Shown here: positions 7,949-16,975 of the stretch, one piece after another | Numbering within the stretch: the stretch's first letter is position 1 | Layout: every line of letters begins with the position of its first letter | DNA from: Bacillota bacterium | GTDB lineage: Bacteria; Bacillota; Limnochordia; Darwinibacteriales; DTU012 | DNA length: 33,686 bases | Direction of reading: 5' to 3' | Assembly: GCA_012840925.1 (NCBI GenBank) | Contig: DUVS01000028.1 | Location: forward strand, 1-33,686 | Program-made: the position numbers and the translations under genes | The notes under the pieces: model-generated | Databases searched by the model: none | The model's input: the letters and a program-made list of their open reading frames with translations, nothing else | What the model was told of the DNA's origin: nothing

Positions 7949-9313
7949 TCACACGGCCAAATTCTGCACAAGCCGGCGAAAGTGCTCACCGCGGGCTTCA
8001 AAGCCGGGGTACATATCGAAACTGGCACATGCAGGCGACAACAACACGACATCTCCACCAACCGCCAACTGGGAAGCGACAGCAACCGCTTCATCAAGAT
8101 CACGGGCACGGTAAATCTGATCATAAGCTGGAGATGTTCCCCTGACTGCTGCTTCAATCTGATCGGCCGTTTGCCCAAGTAAAACCAATGCCTTCACCTT
8201 TTCTGCAACAACTGCCGCAAACTCGGCAAAACTCAATTTTTTGTCATATCCGCCGGCAATCAGTATCAGCGGCCGGTCTGCAAAGCTGTTGATGCCGGCA
8301 ATTGCCCGGGCCGGGCTGGTGGCAATGGAGTCGTTGTAATAGTCTACCTGGTTGATGACTGCAATATGCTCCAAACGATGGGCTACTCCTTTAAATTCTG
8401 CCGCTGTTTGACAAATCGCAGGCCAGCTGGCACCGGCACAGTAAGCCAGTAACGCTGCAGCCATCACATTCTCCACATTGTGTTCTCCAATCAGGCCAAT
8501 TTCCTGCTTCGCTATTAATGGCACTATTCCTGCTCCAATCTGAAAAACAAGCTGCTCCCCGTCAAGGAAGATCCCCCGATTAACCTTTGATGCTCTGCTG
8601 AAGAAATACACCTGTCCCCTTGCTTCCCGGGCCATCTGGCGTGTGACAGGGTCATCGTAGTTGAACACAGCCACGTCCTGAGGCCTTTGATGGAGGTAGA
8701 TCTGTTTTTTAGCTTGGATGTAGGTTTCCATGGTTAAGTGAATATCGAGGTGATTCTCACTGATGTTGGTTACCAAAGCTCCATGGGGGCTCTGATTCAG
8801 AAGCTCCAGCTGGAAACTGGAAAGTTCAAGGATGATCGGCTCATGCGCCGGAATCTGATCTACTTTTCCAATCAGAGGAACGCCGATGTTGCCTCCCACA
8901 TGACAGTTTACACCACTAGCTTTGAGCATTTCACCAACTAATGTGGTGGTCGTTGTTTTGCCGCTGCTGCCGGTGATACCATATATCGGCGCCTCAGCCA
9001 GTGAAAACACCAAGGCAATTTCACTCAAAATCGGAACCTTGCCGATTAGCGCTTGAATCTCTGGAAGTTGCTTGGGAATTCCGGGCGTCAGAAAGACGGC
9101 ATCATATTGGCCCAAATCGCTTAAATAATCCGGGCCAAGGCGGCATTCCACACCAAGCTGATTCAATATCTGTGCCCTGTCGCCCAGTTCCGGTTCGCTT
9201 TTGCGATCCCGGCCGGATATGGACGCACCCTGTTTAAGCAGATACTCAATGAGCGGCATGTTGCTGATGCCCAAACCTACCACAGCCACCTGTTTTCCAG
9301 CCCATTTGTTCAT
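7949..9313 (-). CDS. murD: UDP-N-acetylmuramoyl-L-alanine--D-glutamate ligase
   Basis: This cytoplasmic Mur ligase adds glutamate to UDP-MurNAc-L-Ala using ATP. It has 454 residues with an N-terminal VVGLGISN fold, the P-loop GITGSSGKTTT (112-122), SSFQLE (165-170), a NISENHLDIH segment (183-192), HRLE (312-315) and C-terminal ASFDMYPGFEARGEHF. Two points differ from textbook MurD: the P-loop has SS in place of TN, and the usual DSKATN is DSIATS (328-333). Its ATG shares one base with the murI stop (TAATG), linking it to the glutamate racemase that makes its substrate. It therefore lies here and not in a division and cell-wall cluster, at least as far as this window shows. Confidence 0.93.
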   Translation of the reverse strand: MNKWAGKQVAVVGLGISNMPLIEYLLKQGASISGRDRKSEPELGDRAQILNQLGVECRLGPDYLSDLGQYDAVFLTPGIPKQLPEIQALIGKVPILSEIALVFSLAEAPIYGITGSSGKTTTTTLVGEMLKASGVNCHVGGNIGVPLIGKVDQIPAHEPIILELSSFQLELLNQSPHGALVTNISENHLDIHLTMETYIQAKKQIYLHQRPQDVAVFNYDDPVTRQMAREARGQVYFFSRASKVNRGIFLDGEQLVFQIGAGIVPLIAKQEIGLIGEHNVENVMAAALLAYCAGASWPAICQTAAEFKGVAHRLEHIAVINQVDYYNDSIATSPARAIAGINSFADRPLILIAGGYDKKLSFAEFAAVVAEKVKALVLLGQTADQIEAAVRGTSPAYDQIYRARDLDEAVAVASQLAVGGDVVLLSPACASFDMYPGFEARGEHFRRLVQNLAV

Positions 9314-10179
9314 TAATCATTCTCTCCTCGCCAGGTCGGAGCCAGCTCCAATAAAAACGACTGGATGGCTCCTGGCTTATCTTCAACCGGTTTGTGATGA
9401 TTGACCGGGCCGATATGCCTGCCCATGAAAAAACTAGCCTTAGTTTGAAAATCCCGCGGATTGCCACTAGTCCAGAAAATGTCCCGTGGATTGGGTTGTT
9501 CGGCATAGTTGTTTTCCTTAATCCATTTCCAGACATCTTGCGCAGTCTGGTGCGCAGGATCAACAATTGTGACCTCAGGTCCGGTAATCCTCCGAATTGG
9601 TTCCAGCAAGAACGGATAATGTGTGCAGCCTAAAATCAAGGTGTCGATAGCGGCTTCCAGGAGCGGATCCAGGTACTGCTGCAGCGCCTGGTACACTTCC
9701 GGGCCATCAGTTTTTCCAGCCTCAACCAGAGGAACCAATTTGGGGCACCTTTGTGCAAACAGCTGAATATCCGGCCCGTACCTGTGAAACAGTTTCTGAT
9801 AGCTGCCGCTGTTGACTGTGCCCACTGTTGCCATCAAACCAACACGCTTGTTTTTGGTCGCCGCAATCCCCTCTCTAACTGCCGGGGCTATTACCCCAAA
9901 CAAGGGGATGCCTGCTGTTAACTGTAGTGTGGGCAGTGCCAGAGCAGATGATGTATTGCATGCTGCAACAACAGCCCGGACTTGGTGCTGTTTCAGGAAA
10001 TCGATAATTGTGTGGGAATAGAACAGAATCTGTTCTTTCGTCTTCTCTCCATAAGGCACATGAGCCGTATCAGCGTAATAGATCAAATCCTGCTTAATCA
10101 GTTTCTTAAAGGCAAGCCATACGGTCAATCCGCCCACACCCGAATCATAAATGCCAATCGGTGCATGTGACAGCTCCAT
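9313..10179 (-). CDS. murI: Glutamate racemase
   Basis: This enzyme converts L-glutamate to D-glutamate for peptidoglycan synthesis, using two cysteines as acid/base. The 288-residue protein shows YDSGVGGLTV (11-20), ACNTSSA with catalytic Cys74, and GCTHYPF with catalytic Cys185. The start ATG has GGAGG seven nt upstream. It is translationally coupled to murD downstream, and both overlap the same step of cell-wall precursor synthesis. The adjacent upstream small ORF and amidase are on the same strand. Confidence 0.96.
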   Translation of the reverse strand: MELSHAPIGIYDSGVGGLTVWLAFKKLIKQDLIYYADTAHVPYGEKTKEQILFYSHTIIDFLKQHQVRAVVAACNTSSALALPTLQLTAGIPLFGVIAPAVREGIAATKNKRVGLMATVGTVNSGSYQKLFHRYGPDIQLFAQRCPKLVPLVEAGKTDGPEVYQALQQYLDPLLEAAIDTLILGCTHYPFLLEPIRRITGPEVTIVDPAHQTAQDVWKWIKENNYAEQPNPRDIFWTSGNPRDFQTKASFFMGRHIGPVNHHKPVEDKPGAIQSFLLELAPTWRGEND

Positions 10180-10216
10180 CTCTAATCCTCCAGTAATAAT
10201 TATTAGCGTGCTCCAA

Positions 10217-10393
10217 TTATTGATTCATCTCGTTTTCAACCAATGCCCTGTTGAAGTTGACCCAGATCAGACTACCCTCGATTTGGTTACTGATCACCCT
10301 GGTGCCAGGTGGAAAAACAAGATTGAGCCGTTCCAGGCGGGGCCCCCTCACCTGTGCCTGCAGACAATGATCGATGGTAGGTATTCTACCCAT
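10217..10393 (-). CDS. Small ORF, possible GerMN-domain remnant
   Basis: A 58-codon ORF runs ATG to TAA between the amidase and murI. Its C-terminal half (FPPGTRVIS, a polar turn, then LIWVNFNRALVENE) has the shape of a GerMN repeat, where a P-x-GT-x-V strand leads to a V-N/D-F-S strand. No Shine-Dalgarno sequence is visible, and an in-frame stop lies just upstream of the ATG. In Bacillus subtilis a full gerM sits in the same neighbourhood (racE-ysmB-gerM-rph-ysnA). It may be a degenerate gerM, a small functional protein, or chance. The GerMN similarity is judged by eye. Confidence 0.4.
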   Translation of the reverse strand: MGRIPTIDHCLQAQVRGPRLERLNLVFPPGTRVISNQIEGSLIWVNFNRALVENEMNQ

Positions 10394-10430
10394 TGTTTAT
10401 GTTTAATCATTACAATTTAACACCCGTCAG

Positions 10431-12227
10431 CTAGCGGTAGTTGGTAAAGAACGCTAAGACACCATTGAGCAAGCCTTCCGCAATTTTCTGTTGATACTCT
10501 GAATCCATTAATAACGCTTCTTCTTCCGGATGGCTGACAAACCCTACTTCAACCAGTACAGCAGGCATATTGGCATTATTCAAGACATGCAAATCGGTCC
10601 GGGGCCGCACACCGCGGTTATGGGCACCGATATAGCCCACCAACTCGCTTTGGATTGTCTGGGCAAAGCGGAAGTTCTCAAGGTATAAGGGATTGTACAA
10701 AGTCTCCACACCTTTGGCAATTGTCCCTTCATAGGAATTGGCGTGGATGGAGATCAACAACTCGGCATTGACCATGTTGGCTATTGGTGCGCGGTCAAAA
10801 TGGGATACATATTGATCTTCGGTGCGAGTATAAACTACGATCGCCCCATTTTCTTCCAAAAGCCTGCCCAGCTCGAGACTGATTGGCAGCACAATATCCT
10901 TCTCGAAAACACCCAACACGGTTCCGATGGTGCCAGGATCTGAACCACCGTGGCCGGGATCGACGACAATGATTCTATGGGCCAAAGGCAGACTATCATC
11001 GATTTCCCGATCAGTTGGGAGCACAAGCTCCGGTTCAACCGCCTTGGGTGCTTCCAAGGCCAGCTTGGCCTGATACTCCTCTTCTGTTCCTTCGAACAAA
11101 ATGATCTCATAGCGGCCATCAACGTCCTCAACTTCCACGGGAATCATTGGGCCATCCAAATCCAACACAACTCTGGTAACCGATGGGCTGTTCTGGCTCA
11201 CCCTTATACTCCTCAGCGGCGGATCACCAATCTGGATCTCCCTGGCCCCGTCCAGCAGGGTTGTATACTGGAAATCCAACACCAACCGCATCGGCGAAGG
11301 TAAGAGCTGCACTCTGAACATAGGCTGTTCATTGGCTTCAAACCAAACTCTTGGGTTTTGATCCTCGTCTCTATAATAGCCAATATTGCCCATTTGATAA
11401 TTAAACTCTACTTCCAAACCCCCATCGGGCCAGCGGTTGATTTGGTAATCAGTAGCCCGGTTCAGGTCAAAGACAATCCTAATGGTACGCTCATCAAAGC
11501 GATCCGAGCGAATGCGCTTGACAATCGAATCATTTACTTCCTGCGTGGGAATGGGGTCCTTCCATTCAACACCGGTCAAATCAATCACCATGCGATCGGG
11601 GTTTGTCAACAGGAAACTTTGGTAGGCTGGAAAACCTTGGACATCAATGAACACCCGCGACCGGGGCCCGCCCATAAAAACGATCTCATTCAGCACCGGT
11701 GTCCCGGGAGTTTCACTGAAGTCTGGATCGAGGAAATCGGGCAACTGCAGACTGACCGTTCCAGACTCGTCGCGGGAGGCAATCCAGTCCGCCATCTCCT
11801 CAGTCAAAACCACATACAGGATTGCCTGCTTGGCGTCAAAACTAAGGCGCAAACCCAGCAGGTCAACAATAAAACGCAGTGGGACCATGATCTCACCATG
11901 GCTTAACTGCGGTGCCACATCCATGATTTGTTCTTCCCCGTTCACGAACACTCTGCTGGCACCGATCTGCCCTGTGAGTGTGAACATGGGAAAGATAATC
12001 GTCAGCTCGCCTGAATCGAGGTTGGTTTCCACATCCGCCCCCATGTACTGCTCGAGAACGGAAACCGGGATTAGGATATTGCCGTTAACGACCAAAGATG
12101 CTGTTAAATCCACCTCACGATTGCCTACATAAAAACGGAAGGCAGCTTCACATCCTACACTGGTGGACAGCAGAGCAGTTGCTGCGACTGATAATATAAA
12201 AAATAATATAAGTCCATTTTTTCCCAT
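10431..12227 (-). CDS. N-acetylmuramoyl-L-alanine amidase with copper-amine-oxidase-like and AMIN-type domains
   Basis: This exported cell-wall hydrolase cuts the amide bond between MurNAc and the stem peptide. Of its 598 residues, a signal peptide (about 1-28) is followed by a copper-amine-oxidase-N-like domain (about 32-142), two AMIN-like domains (about 178-278 and 290-380) and a C-terminal Amidase_3 domain (418-594). The zinc ligands His426 (in DPGHGG), Glu442 and His495 (SIHAN), and the catalytic Glu560 (VEVGF), are all present, so it should be active. I start it at MGKNG, where AGGAGG sits 6 nt upstream, which removes a 69-residue extension lacking a signal. AMIN domains usually target division sites or peptidoglycan. 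It is divergent from smpB. Confidence 0.92.
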   Translation of the reverse strand: MGKNGLILFFILSVAATALLSTSVGCEAAFRFYVGNREVDLTASLVVNGNILIPVSVLEQYMGADVETNLDSGELTIIFPMFTLTGQIGASRVFVNGEEQIMDVAPQLSHGEIMVPLRFIVDLLGLRLSFDAKQAILYVVLTEEMADWIASRDESGTVSLQLPDFLDPDFSETPGTPVLNEIVFMGGPRSRVFIDVQGFPAYQSFLLTNPDRMVIDLTGVEWKDPIPTQEVNDSIVKRIRSDRFDERTIRIVFDLNRATDYQINRWPDGGLEVEFNYQMGNIGYYRDEDQNPRVWFEANEQPMFRVQLLPSPMRLVLDFQYTTLLDGAREIQIGDPPLRSIRVSQNSPSVTRVVLDLDGPMIPVEVEDVDGRYEIILFEGTEEEYQAKLALEAPKAVEPELVLPTDREIDDSLPLAHRIIVVDPGHGGSDPGTIGTVLGVFEKDIVLPISLELGRLLEENGAIVVYTRTEDQYVSHFDRAPIANMVNAELLISIHANSYEGTIAKGVETLYNPLYLENFRFAQTIQSELVGYIGAHNRGVRPRTDLHVLNNANMPAVLVEVGFVSHPEEEALLMDSEYQQKIAEGLLNGVLAFFTNYR

Positions 12228-12321
12228 GCCAAACCTCCTAGAAGCGCTTTCACCCGAAATTTCGCTTTTTTTCTGGGAAATCCTGCCTGTGGGCAGTATA
12301 AACGCAACTACTCCGCTTTGC

Positions 12322-12350
12322 TTGCGGGACTTATTGGTGTTTGTTATACT
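12322..12350 (+). promoter_or_regulatory. Promoter of smpB
   Basis: TTGCGG (12322-12327) and TATACT (12345-12350) are spaced by 17 nt, and the predicted transcript start lies about 35 nt upstream of the smpB GTG. This placement rules out in-frame start codons further upstream. Confidence 0.7.
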
Positions 12351-12391
12351 ATAAATACCGATCACGTTATCAAGAACTAGGGGGTAACCCG

Positions 12392-12856
12392 GTGGATAAC
12401 AAGCCAAAGATGATTGTTGACAACCGCAAAGCACGACATGATTACCATATTATCGAAACAATCGAGGCAGGGATTGCCCTGAAAGGAACTGAAGTCAAGT
12501 CCTTGCGCCTGGGAAAGGTCAATATCCGGGACAGTTTCGCCAAAATCAAAGACGGGGAGGTTTTTCTCCACGGGATGCATATCAGCCCGTACGAGCAGGG
12601 CAACCGCTTCAACCATGATCCTTTGCGCATCCGTAAACTGCTTTTGCATAAACGGGAGATTAATAAGCTGGTTGGTAAGATCCAGGAAAAAGGATATACT
12701 CTGGTACCGCTGAATATGTACTGGAAAAATGGTAAATGCAAAGTGAACCTGGCTGTTGCCAAGGGCAAACGCCTTCATGACAAACGGGAAACCATTGCCC
12801 GGAAAGATGCAGAACGCCGCATCCAGAGGGCTATCCGGGAAACAAATCTCCGTTGA
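12392..12856 (+). CDS. smpB: SsrA-binding protein SmpB
   Basis: SmpB binds tmRNA and mimics the missing anticodon arm, delivering it to stalled ribosomes for trans-translation. The 154-residue protein shows [10 protein letters not shown], a [11 protein letters not shown] segment and a basic C-terminal tail [19 protein letters not shown], all standard. The GTG start at 12392 has AGGGGG upstream, and the protein is then the normal family length. The next gene is ssrA, its RNA partner, 39 nt downstream, a common arrangement in Bacillota. Confidence 0.96.
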   Translation: MDNKPKMIVDNRKARHDYHIIETIEAGIALKGTEVKSLRLGKVNIRDSFAKIKDGEVFLHGMHISPYEQGNRFNHDPLRIRKLLLHKREINKLVGKIQEKGYTLVPLNMYWKNGKCKVNLAVAKGKRLHDKRETIARKDAERRIQRAIRETNLR

Positions 12857-12881
12857 TTTTAGGTTGATTGTGTGGTAAACT
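12853..12881 (+). promoter_or_regulatory. Possible separate promoter of ssrA
   Basis: TTGATT (12853-12858) and TAAACT (12876-12881) are 17 nt apart, ending 14 nt before the mature 5' end of tmRNA. The -35 box overlaps the smpB stop codon. This would allow tmRNA to be made in excess over SmpB mRNA. Confidence 0.5.
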
Positions 12882-12895
12882 ATATGTACGTCAAT

Positions 12896-13250
12896 GGGGG
12901 TGAATTAGGTTCGACATAGGTAGGAATGGCATCAGTAGCGAGCCGAGGTCCCCAATACCTCGTTAAACCTTGGGACATACAAATAAGTGCAAACAACAAT
13001 TATTCTTTAGCTGCAGCGTAGCAAGCTAACGCCTCTTTGTTCTTTGCCTGTGAGAACAATGTAGGTGTCAAATCTACAGGCTACCTGAAAAGCTTAACCC
13101 GGGGCTGTTCAGGGAAATTTGACGGGTTAGCCGTTTGCTAATCTGGCTGCAGAGAGGGGCAAATGGCGAAACTTGAAACTGCAGCTGCGCTCGGAGACAC
13201 TGGTGTGGTTTCACTTATGGACAGCGGTGCAACTCCGCTCACCTCCACCA
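12896..13250 (+). ncRNA. ssrA: Transfer-messenger RNA (tmRNA)
   Basis: This is a single-piece tmRNA of 355 nt that rescues stalled ribosomes. The 5' end GGGGGTGA pairs with CACCTCC near the 3' end to form the tRNA-like acceptor stem, followed by A and an encoded CCA. The TTAGGTTCGACA segment near the 5' end and the T-arm GGTGCAACTCCGC near the 3' end are typical. The reading frame resumes at GCA (12989-12991) and encodes the tag ANNNYSLAAA, ending in TAG (13019-13021). The tag ends in LAAA, close to the usual ALAA degradation signal. It is directly downstream of smpB. Confidence 0.97.
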
Positions 13251-13265
13251 TAACAACGGAACTAA

Positions 13266-13318
13266 AAAACCTAGCAGCATGCCACCGTCGGGTGAGCAAA
13301 CTGCTAGGTTTATTTTTT
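13266..13318. terminator. Bidirectional Rho-independent terminator between ssrA and secG
   Basis: A perfect 10-bp stem AACCTAGCAG (13268-13277) with CTGCTAGGTT (13301-13310) has a loop that can form a small inner CACC/GGTG helix. A T-rich run follows on the plus strand (TTTATTTTTTC) and on the minus strand (TTTTTTAG). It can end ssrA rightward and secG leftward. Confidence 0.88.
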
Positions 13319-13325
13319 CATTCTC

Positions 13326-13544
13326 TTAAATCAGACTCAAAATCACCGCCATCACCATAAAGGCAACAGCTAAGTACTGAGTCGATTTTTCCAGCACAAT
13401 TTCTTTACGGGACGCTTTGCTAAAAAACATCTTGCCACCGCCGCCAATCGAGCCCAGGCCTTCGCCTTTGCTCTCTTGGAGCACTACGGTAACAATCAGC
13501 CCGATACAAATCAAGAACTGAACGACCATCAAAAAGGTCACCAT
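13326..13544 (-). CDS. secG: Protein-export membrane protein SecG
   Basis: SecG is an accessory subunit of the SecYEG translocon. The 72-residue protein has two TM helices (about 2-20 and 51-70) around the conserved QESKGEGLGSIGGG loop, the family hallmark. The ATG at 13544 gives MVTFLMVV and is preceded by GGAGGTG, about 11 nt away. A longer frame would add 23 residues lacking any match. It is convergent with ssrA and sits downstream of the GH51 gene with its own candidate promoter. Confidence 0.93.
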   Translation of the reverse strand: MVTFLMVVQFLICIGLIVTVVLQESKGEGLGSIGGGGKMFFSKASRKEIVLEKSTQYLAVAFMVMAVILSLI

Positions 13545-13584
13545 ATCTAAGCAGACACCTCCCTGCCCTACAATTCCATATCTT

Positions 13585-13613
13585 AGTCTAACACAGATTT
13601 TGCCTGAGTGCAA
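13585..13613 (-). promoter_or_regulatory. Candidate promoter of secG
   Basis: On the minus strand, TTGCAC (13608-13613) and TAGACT (13585-13590) are spaced by 17 nt, between the GH51 stop and secG. Both boxes match the consensus only partly. No terminator is visible after the GH51 gene, so read-through from the sugar operon is also possible. Confidence 0.5.
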
Positions 13614-13631
13614 GAAAGAACTCTCGTTTGA

Positions 13632-15107
13632 TCACTCCAGGCTGAGTACGACAACTGACATCGGCGGCAGTTTCACAATCATAGTTTGCCCCCGGATCAG
13701 CGCCTGATCAAATGTTTGAGGCCTGACCAAATCGGGCTGGGCAAACGTGTTGTGGGCGTTCATGACACTGGCAGTGAGGACTGTCCCTTCCACACGCCCG
13801 GCCACCATGCCTCTTAACTCACAGTTCACTTCAGCTTCATGCTCAGGATGCAAATTGCAGAGAGAAATATGGATCCGTCCAGCACGATCCTGAGAAGCGG
13901 AGGCAGTTACCTGCGGAATTGATTCTTCGCCATACTGGTACTGATCGCTTTCACAGATCAGCTCAACAGCTTCGGCATCCTGATGGACCTTGTACATGTC
14001 AAAGACATGATAAGTAGGTGTTTTGACCAGCTTGTCCCCTTCGGTGAGCAATATTGACTGAAGGACATTCACAGTCTGGGCGATATTCGCCATGTGGACC
14101 CGGCTGCAGTGTTTGTGGAAAATATTGAAAGTTATTCCAGCAACTAATGCGTCTCTGATTGTATTCTGCTGATAGAGAAACCCAGGGTTGGTGCCAGGCT
14201 CAACATCATACCAGGTACCCCACTCATCAATGATCATGCCAACCCTTCTGTCGGGATCATAGTGGTCCATGATCGTGCTGTGGCGAGTGATGATATCGTT
14301 CATCGCCAATGCCTTTTTCAACGTGACGAACCATTCTCTGTGGTCAAATTCAGTTGCTGAGCCCTTCTTGCTCCAGGTACCGGGCACAGTATAATAATGC
14401 AGGCTTAACCCATTCATCATTCTCCCGGCCTCACGCATCAGGACCTCGGTCCAGCGCAAATCACCGCCGCTGGAACCACATGCAATCTTATAAATTCTGT
14501 TCCCGCCAAAGTTTCGCACATAGGTGGCATACCGCCGATACAGATCTGCATAGTATTCCGGGCGCATATGACCACCGCAGCCCCAGTTCTCGTTACCAAC
14601 ACCAAAGTAGGTCAGCTTCCAAGGCTCGTCGCGGCCGTTTGCCCGGCGCAGATCTGCCATTGGCGATTCACCGTCAAAGGTGATGTACTCGATCCACTGC
14701 TGCATCTCAGAGACCGTACCGCTGCCCACATTGCCGCAGATATATGGTTCAGCACCGGTTAACTCACACAGCAGCATGAACTCGTGGGTGCCGAAATGAT
14801 TGTTCTCCACCACCCCACCCCAATGGGTGTTGATCATCCGCGGCCGTTGTTCCCGTGGGCCAATTCCATCCTGCCAGTGGTACTCATCGGCAAAGCAGCC
14901 TCCCGGCCAGCGCAATACCGGTATTTGGATTTGTCTCAAAGCATCAATCACATCATTCCGAATTCCACCCGTGTTTGGTATCTCAGAGTCCTCACCCACC
15001 CAAATACCACCATAGATACAGCGCCCCAAGTGTTCTGCAAAATGTCCATAGATGTGTTTGCTAATTTTGCCCAATTTTACATCTGCATTAAGAATCATCT
15101 TTGCCAT
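13632..15107 (-). CDS. Alpha-L-arabinofuranosidase, glycoside hydrolase family 51
   Basis: This enzyme removes terminal alpha-L-arabinofuranosyl units from arabinan or arabinoxylan oligosaccharides by a retaining mechanism. The 491-residue protein shows [13 protein letters not shown] (66-78), GVGNENWG with acid/base Glu173, HYYTVPGTW (238-245 region) and IIDEWGTW with nucleophile Glu295, then a C-terminal beta domain. No signal peptide is present, so it should act in the cytoplasm on imported oligosaccharides. The ATG has AAGGAG upstream. It is the last gene of the sugar operon, 17 nt after a permease gene, which gives the best clue to the transported substrate. Confidence 0.95.
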   Translation of the reverse strand: MAKMILNADVKLGKISKHIYGHFAEHLGRCIYGGIWVGEDSEIPNTGGIRNDVIDALRQIQIPVLRWPGGCFADEYHWQDGIGPREQRPRMINTHWGGVVENNHFGTHEFMLLCELTGAEPYICGNVGSGTVSEMQQWIEYITFDGESPMADLRRANGRDEPWKLTYFGVGNENWGCGGHMRPEYYADLYRRYATYVRNFGGNRIYKIACGSSGGDLRWTEVLMREAGRMMNGLSLHYYTVPGTWSKKGSATEFDHREWFVTLKKALAMNDIITRHSTIMDHYDPDRRVGMIIDEWGTWYDVEPGTNPGFLYQQNTIRDALVAGITFNIFHKHCSRVHMANIAQTVNVLQSILLTEGDKLVKTPTYHVFDMYKVHQDAEAVELICESDQYQYGEESIPQVTASASQDRAGRIHISLCNLHPEHEAEVNCELRGMVAGRVEGTVLTASVMNAHNTFAQPDLVRPQTFDQALIRGQTMIVKLPPMSVVVLSLE

Positions 15108-15124
15108 CTGTAACCATCTCCTTT

Positions 15125-16099
15125 CTATTCTACCAAACCTGTTCTTTCAATACTCTCTGTAAACCACCGTTGGGCGATGAAATACAGAATCAGAATCGGC
15201 GCTATGACCAGGAACGCTCCAGCCATCCGCACCGGCTCAGTCATGGTACTCAACCCATAAGGGTTGACATCATATATTTCGTCCAAAGTCTGTTGAAGTC
15301 CTTGCAGCCTGCGGACTAGCGACCACTTATCCTGGTGTGAAATGAACATCGATGGCAAATAGTAATCATTCCAGTGCCAGACGAAGGAAAAAAGGCTCAC
15401 AACCAGTACGGCGGGCTTGGCCAGCGGCAGCATAATCCTAGCAAATATAGTGAGGGAATTTGCGCCGTCAAGCCGAGCTGCCTCCTCAAGCGACTGGGGC
15501 TGGCCGAGAAAAAACTGCCGATAGATGATGATGAACAGACTTCCTTTCAACCCCAAACCCAGCATTTCCGGGACTATCAGCGGAAAATACGTGTTCAACC
15601 ATCCAAACTCCCGGTAAAGCAGGTATAAGGGGATCACAATCGTCTGCGGCGGCACGATGAATGTTAGAAACACCAACATGAACAACAGATTTTTGCCAGG
15701 AAAATTGTAACGGGCAAATCCATATCCGGCAACAGCACAAGACAGGGTCTGGGCAGCTGTGGCAATCAAGGCAACAAACACTGTCTGCCCTAGCCCCCGC
15801 CAGTACTCAAGGCCTTCAAATGCTTTGACAAGATTGTCCCAGTATAACTCGGTAGGGATCCAGCGAATTGTGGGGTCAACCAGATCCAACGTGCTCATCA
15901 TCATGGTTGACAGCATGTATAAAATCGGGTGGACATAAATCAAAGCCACATCGATCAACAAGATCAACACGATCGCTTTGGCAACGAGGCCGGAACGCAT
16001 GCCTCTGCCCATAAGGATGCTCCGCAACCACAACCATTTTGGCCTCAACCACTGCCAAAGCGCATCTGCACTTTTACTTACGCCAGGCCTGGTGTTCAC
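15125..16099 (-). CDS. Carbohydrate ABC transporter permease, MalG-type (pair 2)
   Basis: This is an inner-membrane subunit of an importer for oligosaccharides. The 324-residue protein has six predicted TM segments and the EAA loop EEAARLDGA (205-213) that docks the ATPase, followed by LPLAKPA, typical of CUT1 MalG-like permeases. It carries a longer cytoplasmic N-terminus (about 40 residues) than usual. The GTG start has AAGGAGGG upstream. It follows the MalF-type partner by 12 nt and precedes the GH51 gene. Confidence 0.93.
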   Translation of the reverse strand: MNTRPGVSKSADALWQWLRPKWLWLRSILMGRGMRSGLVAKAIVLILLIDVALIYVHPILYMLSTMMMSTLDLVDPTIRWIPTELYWDNLVKAFEGLEYWRGLGQTVFVALIATAAQTLSCAVAGYGFARYNFPGKNLLFMLVFLTFIVPPQTIVIPLYLLYREFGWLNTYFPLIVPEMLGLGLKGSLFIIIYRQFFLGQPQSLEEAARLDGANSLTIFARIMLPLAKPAVLVVSLFSFVWHWNDYYLPSMFISHQDKWSLVRRLQGLQQTLDEIYDVNPYGLSTMTEPVRMAGAFLVIAPILILYFIAQRWFTESIERTGLVE

Positions 16100-16111
16100 T
16101 GCGATCCCTCC

Positions 16112-16975
16112 TTAATACCGATAGACCTTCCGCATTCCCACAGTGTAGACAACAACCAGCGCCACTAGAATCAGGGCAAAGTAGATCCAACCTAAAGCAG
16201 CAGCATAACCCATGCCGGTCCTGACGCTGAACATATTGTTGTTGATTACCGTCAACATTCGGTTGAAAGGCGAGACTGAAAGTTCCACGATCGTATACAC
16301 CGTGGTCAAGACAATAAACGGCCGCAATGCCGGCAGCGTAATTTTCCAAAATGCTTCCCAACGGCCAGCCCCATCGATTGCTGCTGCCTCATAAACGGTA
16401 TTGCTGATAGTTTTCAAGGCTGCCAGGATCAGCAGGATCTGCACCCCTGAGCTCCACAGCACTAATGTAAACCGTGACAACACCACTGAAACCGGAGAGT
16501 TCAGAGACTCCGGCAGAGCATTGATCAACATGTTGAACACATTGAACCGCTGAATAAAGCTGCCGCCTCCAGCTCCAAGATCAAAGAGGGTGGTGATCAC
16601 CTGGCTGGTTGAGAAGATCACAGGCAGAAAGAATATTGCCCGGAAAATGCTCCGGCCCCAAACGTCCTCGTTAATCAGCAGGCCAACCAACAAAGAGAAG
16701 ATGACAATGATGGGCACACTGATCAGTGACTCCTGGATAAAAGCCATCAGCTCTATTGGAAACACGTTGTCACCTAGAAAGGCATGAACGTAATTAGCCC
16801 AGCCAACATAGGTGAAGTTGATTGACGTGGCCGTTACCTGAACCTCGGTGAAACTCATATAAAGTGAATAGGCTAACGGGAAGGCCATGAACACAAAAAA
16901 CCCGATTAACCACGGCATGATAAAGCCAAAACCTTCCAATGAACGCCGGGCAGCCAAAGACAGTTTCAGTTTCAT
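16112..16975 (-). CDS. Carbohydrate ABC transporter permease, MalF-type (pair 2)
   Basis: This 287-residue membrane protein has an N-terminal GFGFIMPWLIGFFVF helix, about six TM segments and the EAA loop YEAAAIDGA (195-203) followed by ITLPALRP, as in CUT1 MalF/UgpA-like permeases. Its ATG overlaps the stop of the DUF5696-like gene by 4 nt (ATGA), so translation is coupled to it. It forms the second permease pair with the gene just downstream. No binding-protein gene directly adjoins this pair; both lie upstream in the operon. Confidence 0.93.
   Translation of the reverse strand: MKLKLSLAARRSLEGFGFIMPWLIGFFVFMAFPLAYSLYMSFTEVQVTATSINFTYVGWANYVHAFLGDNVFPIELMAFIQESLISVPIIVIFSLLVGLLINEDVWGRSIFRAIFFLPVIFSTSQVITTLFDLGAGGGSFIQRFNVFNMLINALPESLNSPVSVVLSRFTLVLWSSGVQILLILAALKTISNTVYEAAAIDGAGRWEAFWKITLPALRPFIVLTTVYTIVELSVSPFNRMLTVINNNMFSVRTGMGYAAALGWIYFALILVALVVVYTVGMRKVYRY

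Noticed and set aside
11358-11906. Open frame of 182 codons on the plus strand
   Set aside because: It lies antisense to the amidase coding region, whose domains and catalytic residues are clear.
12283-12296. CTGCC/GGCAG hairpin between the amidase gene and smpB
   Set aside because: A 5-bp stem is too weak to call a regulatory element, and no T-run follows on either strand.
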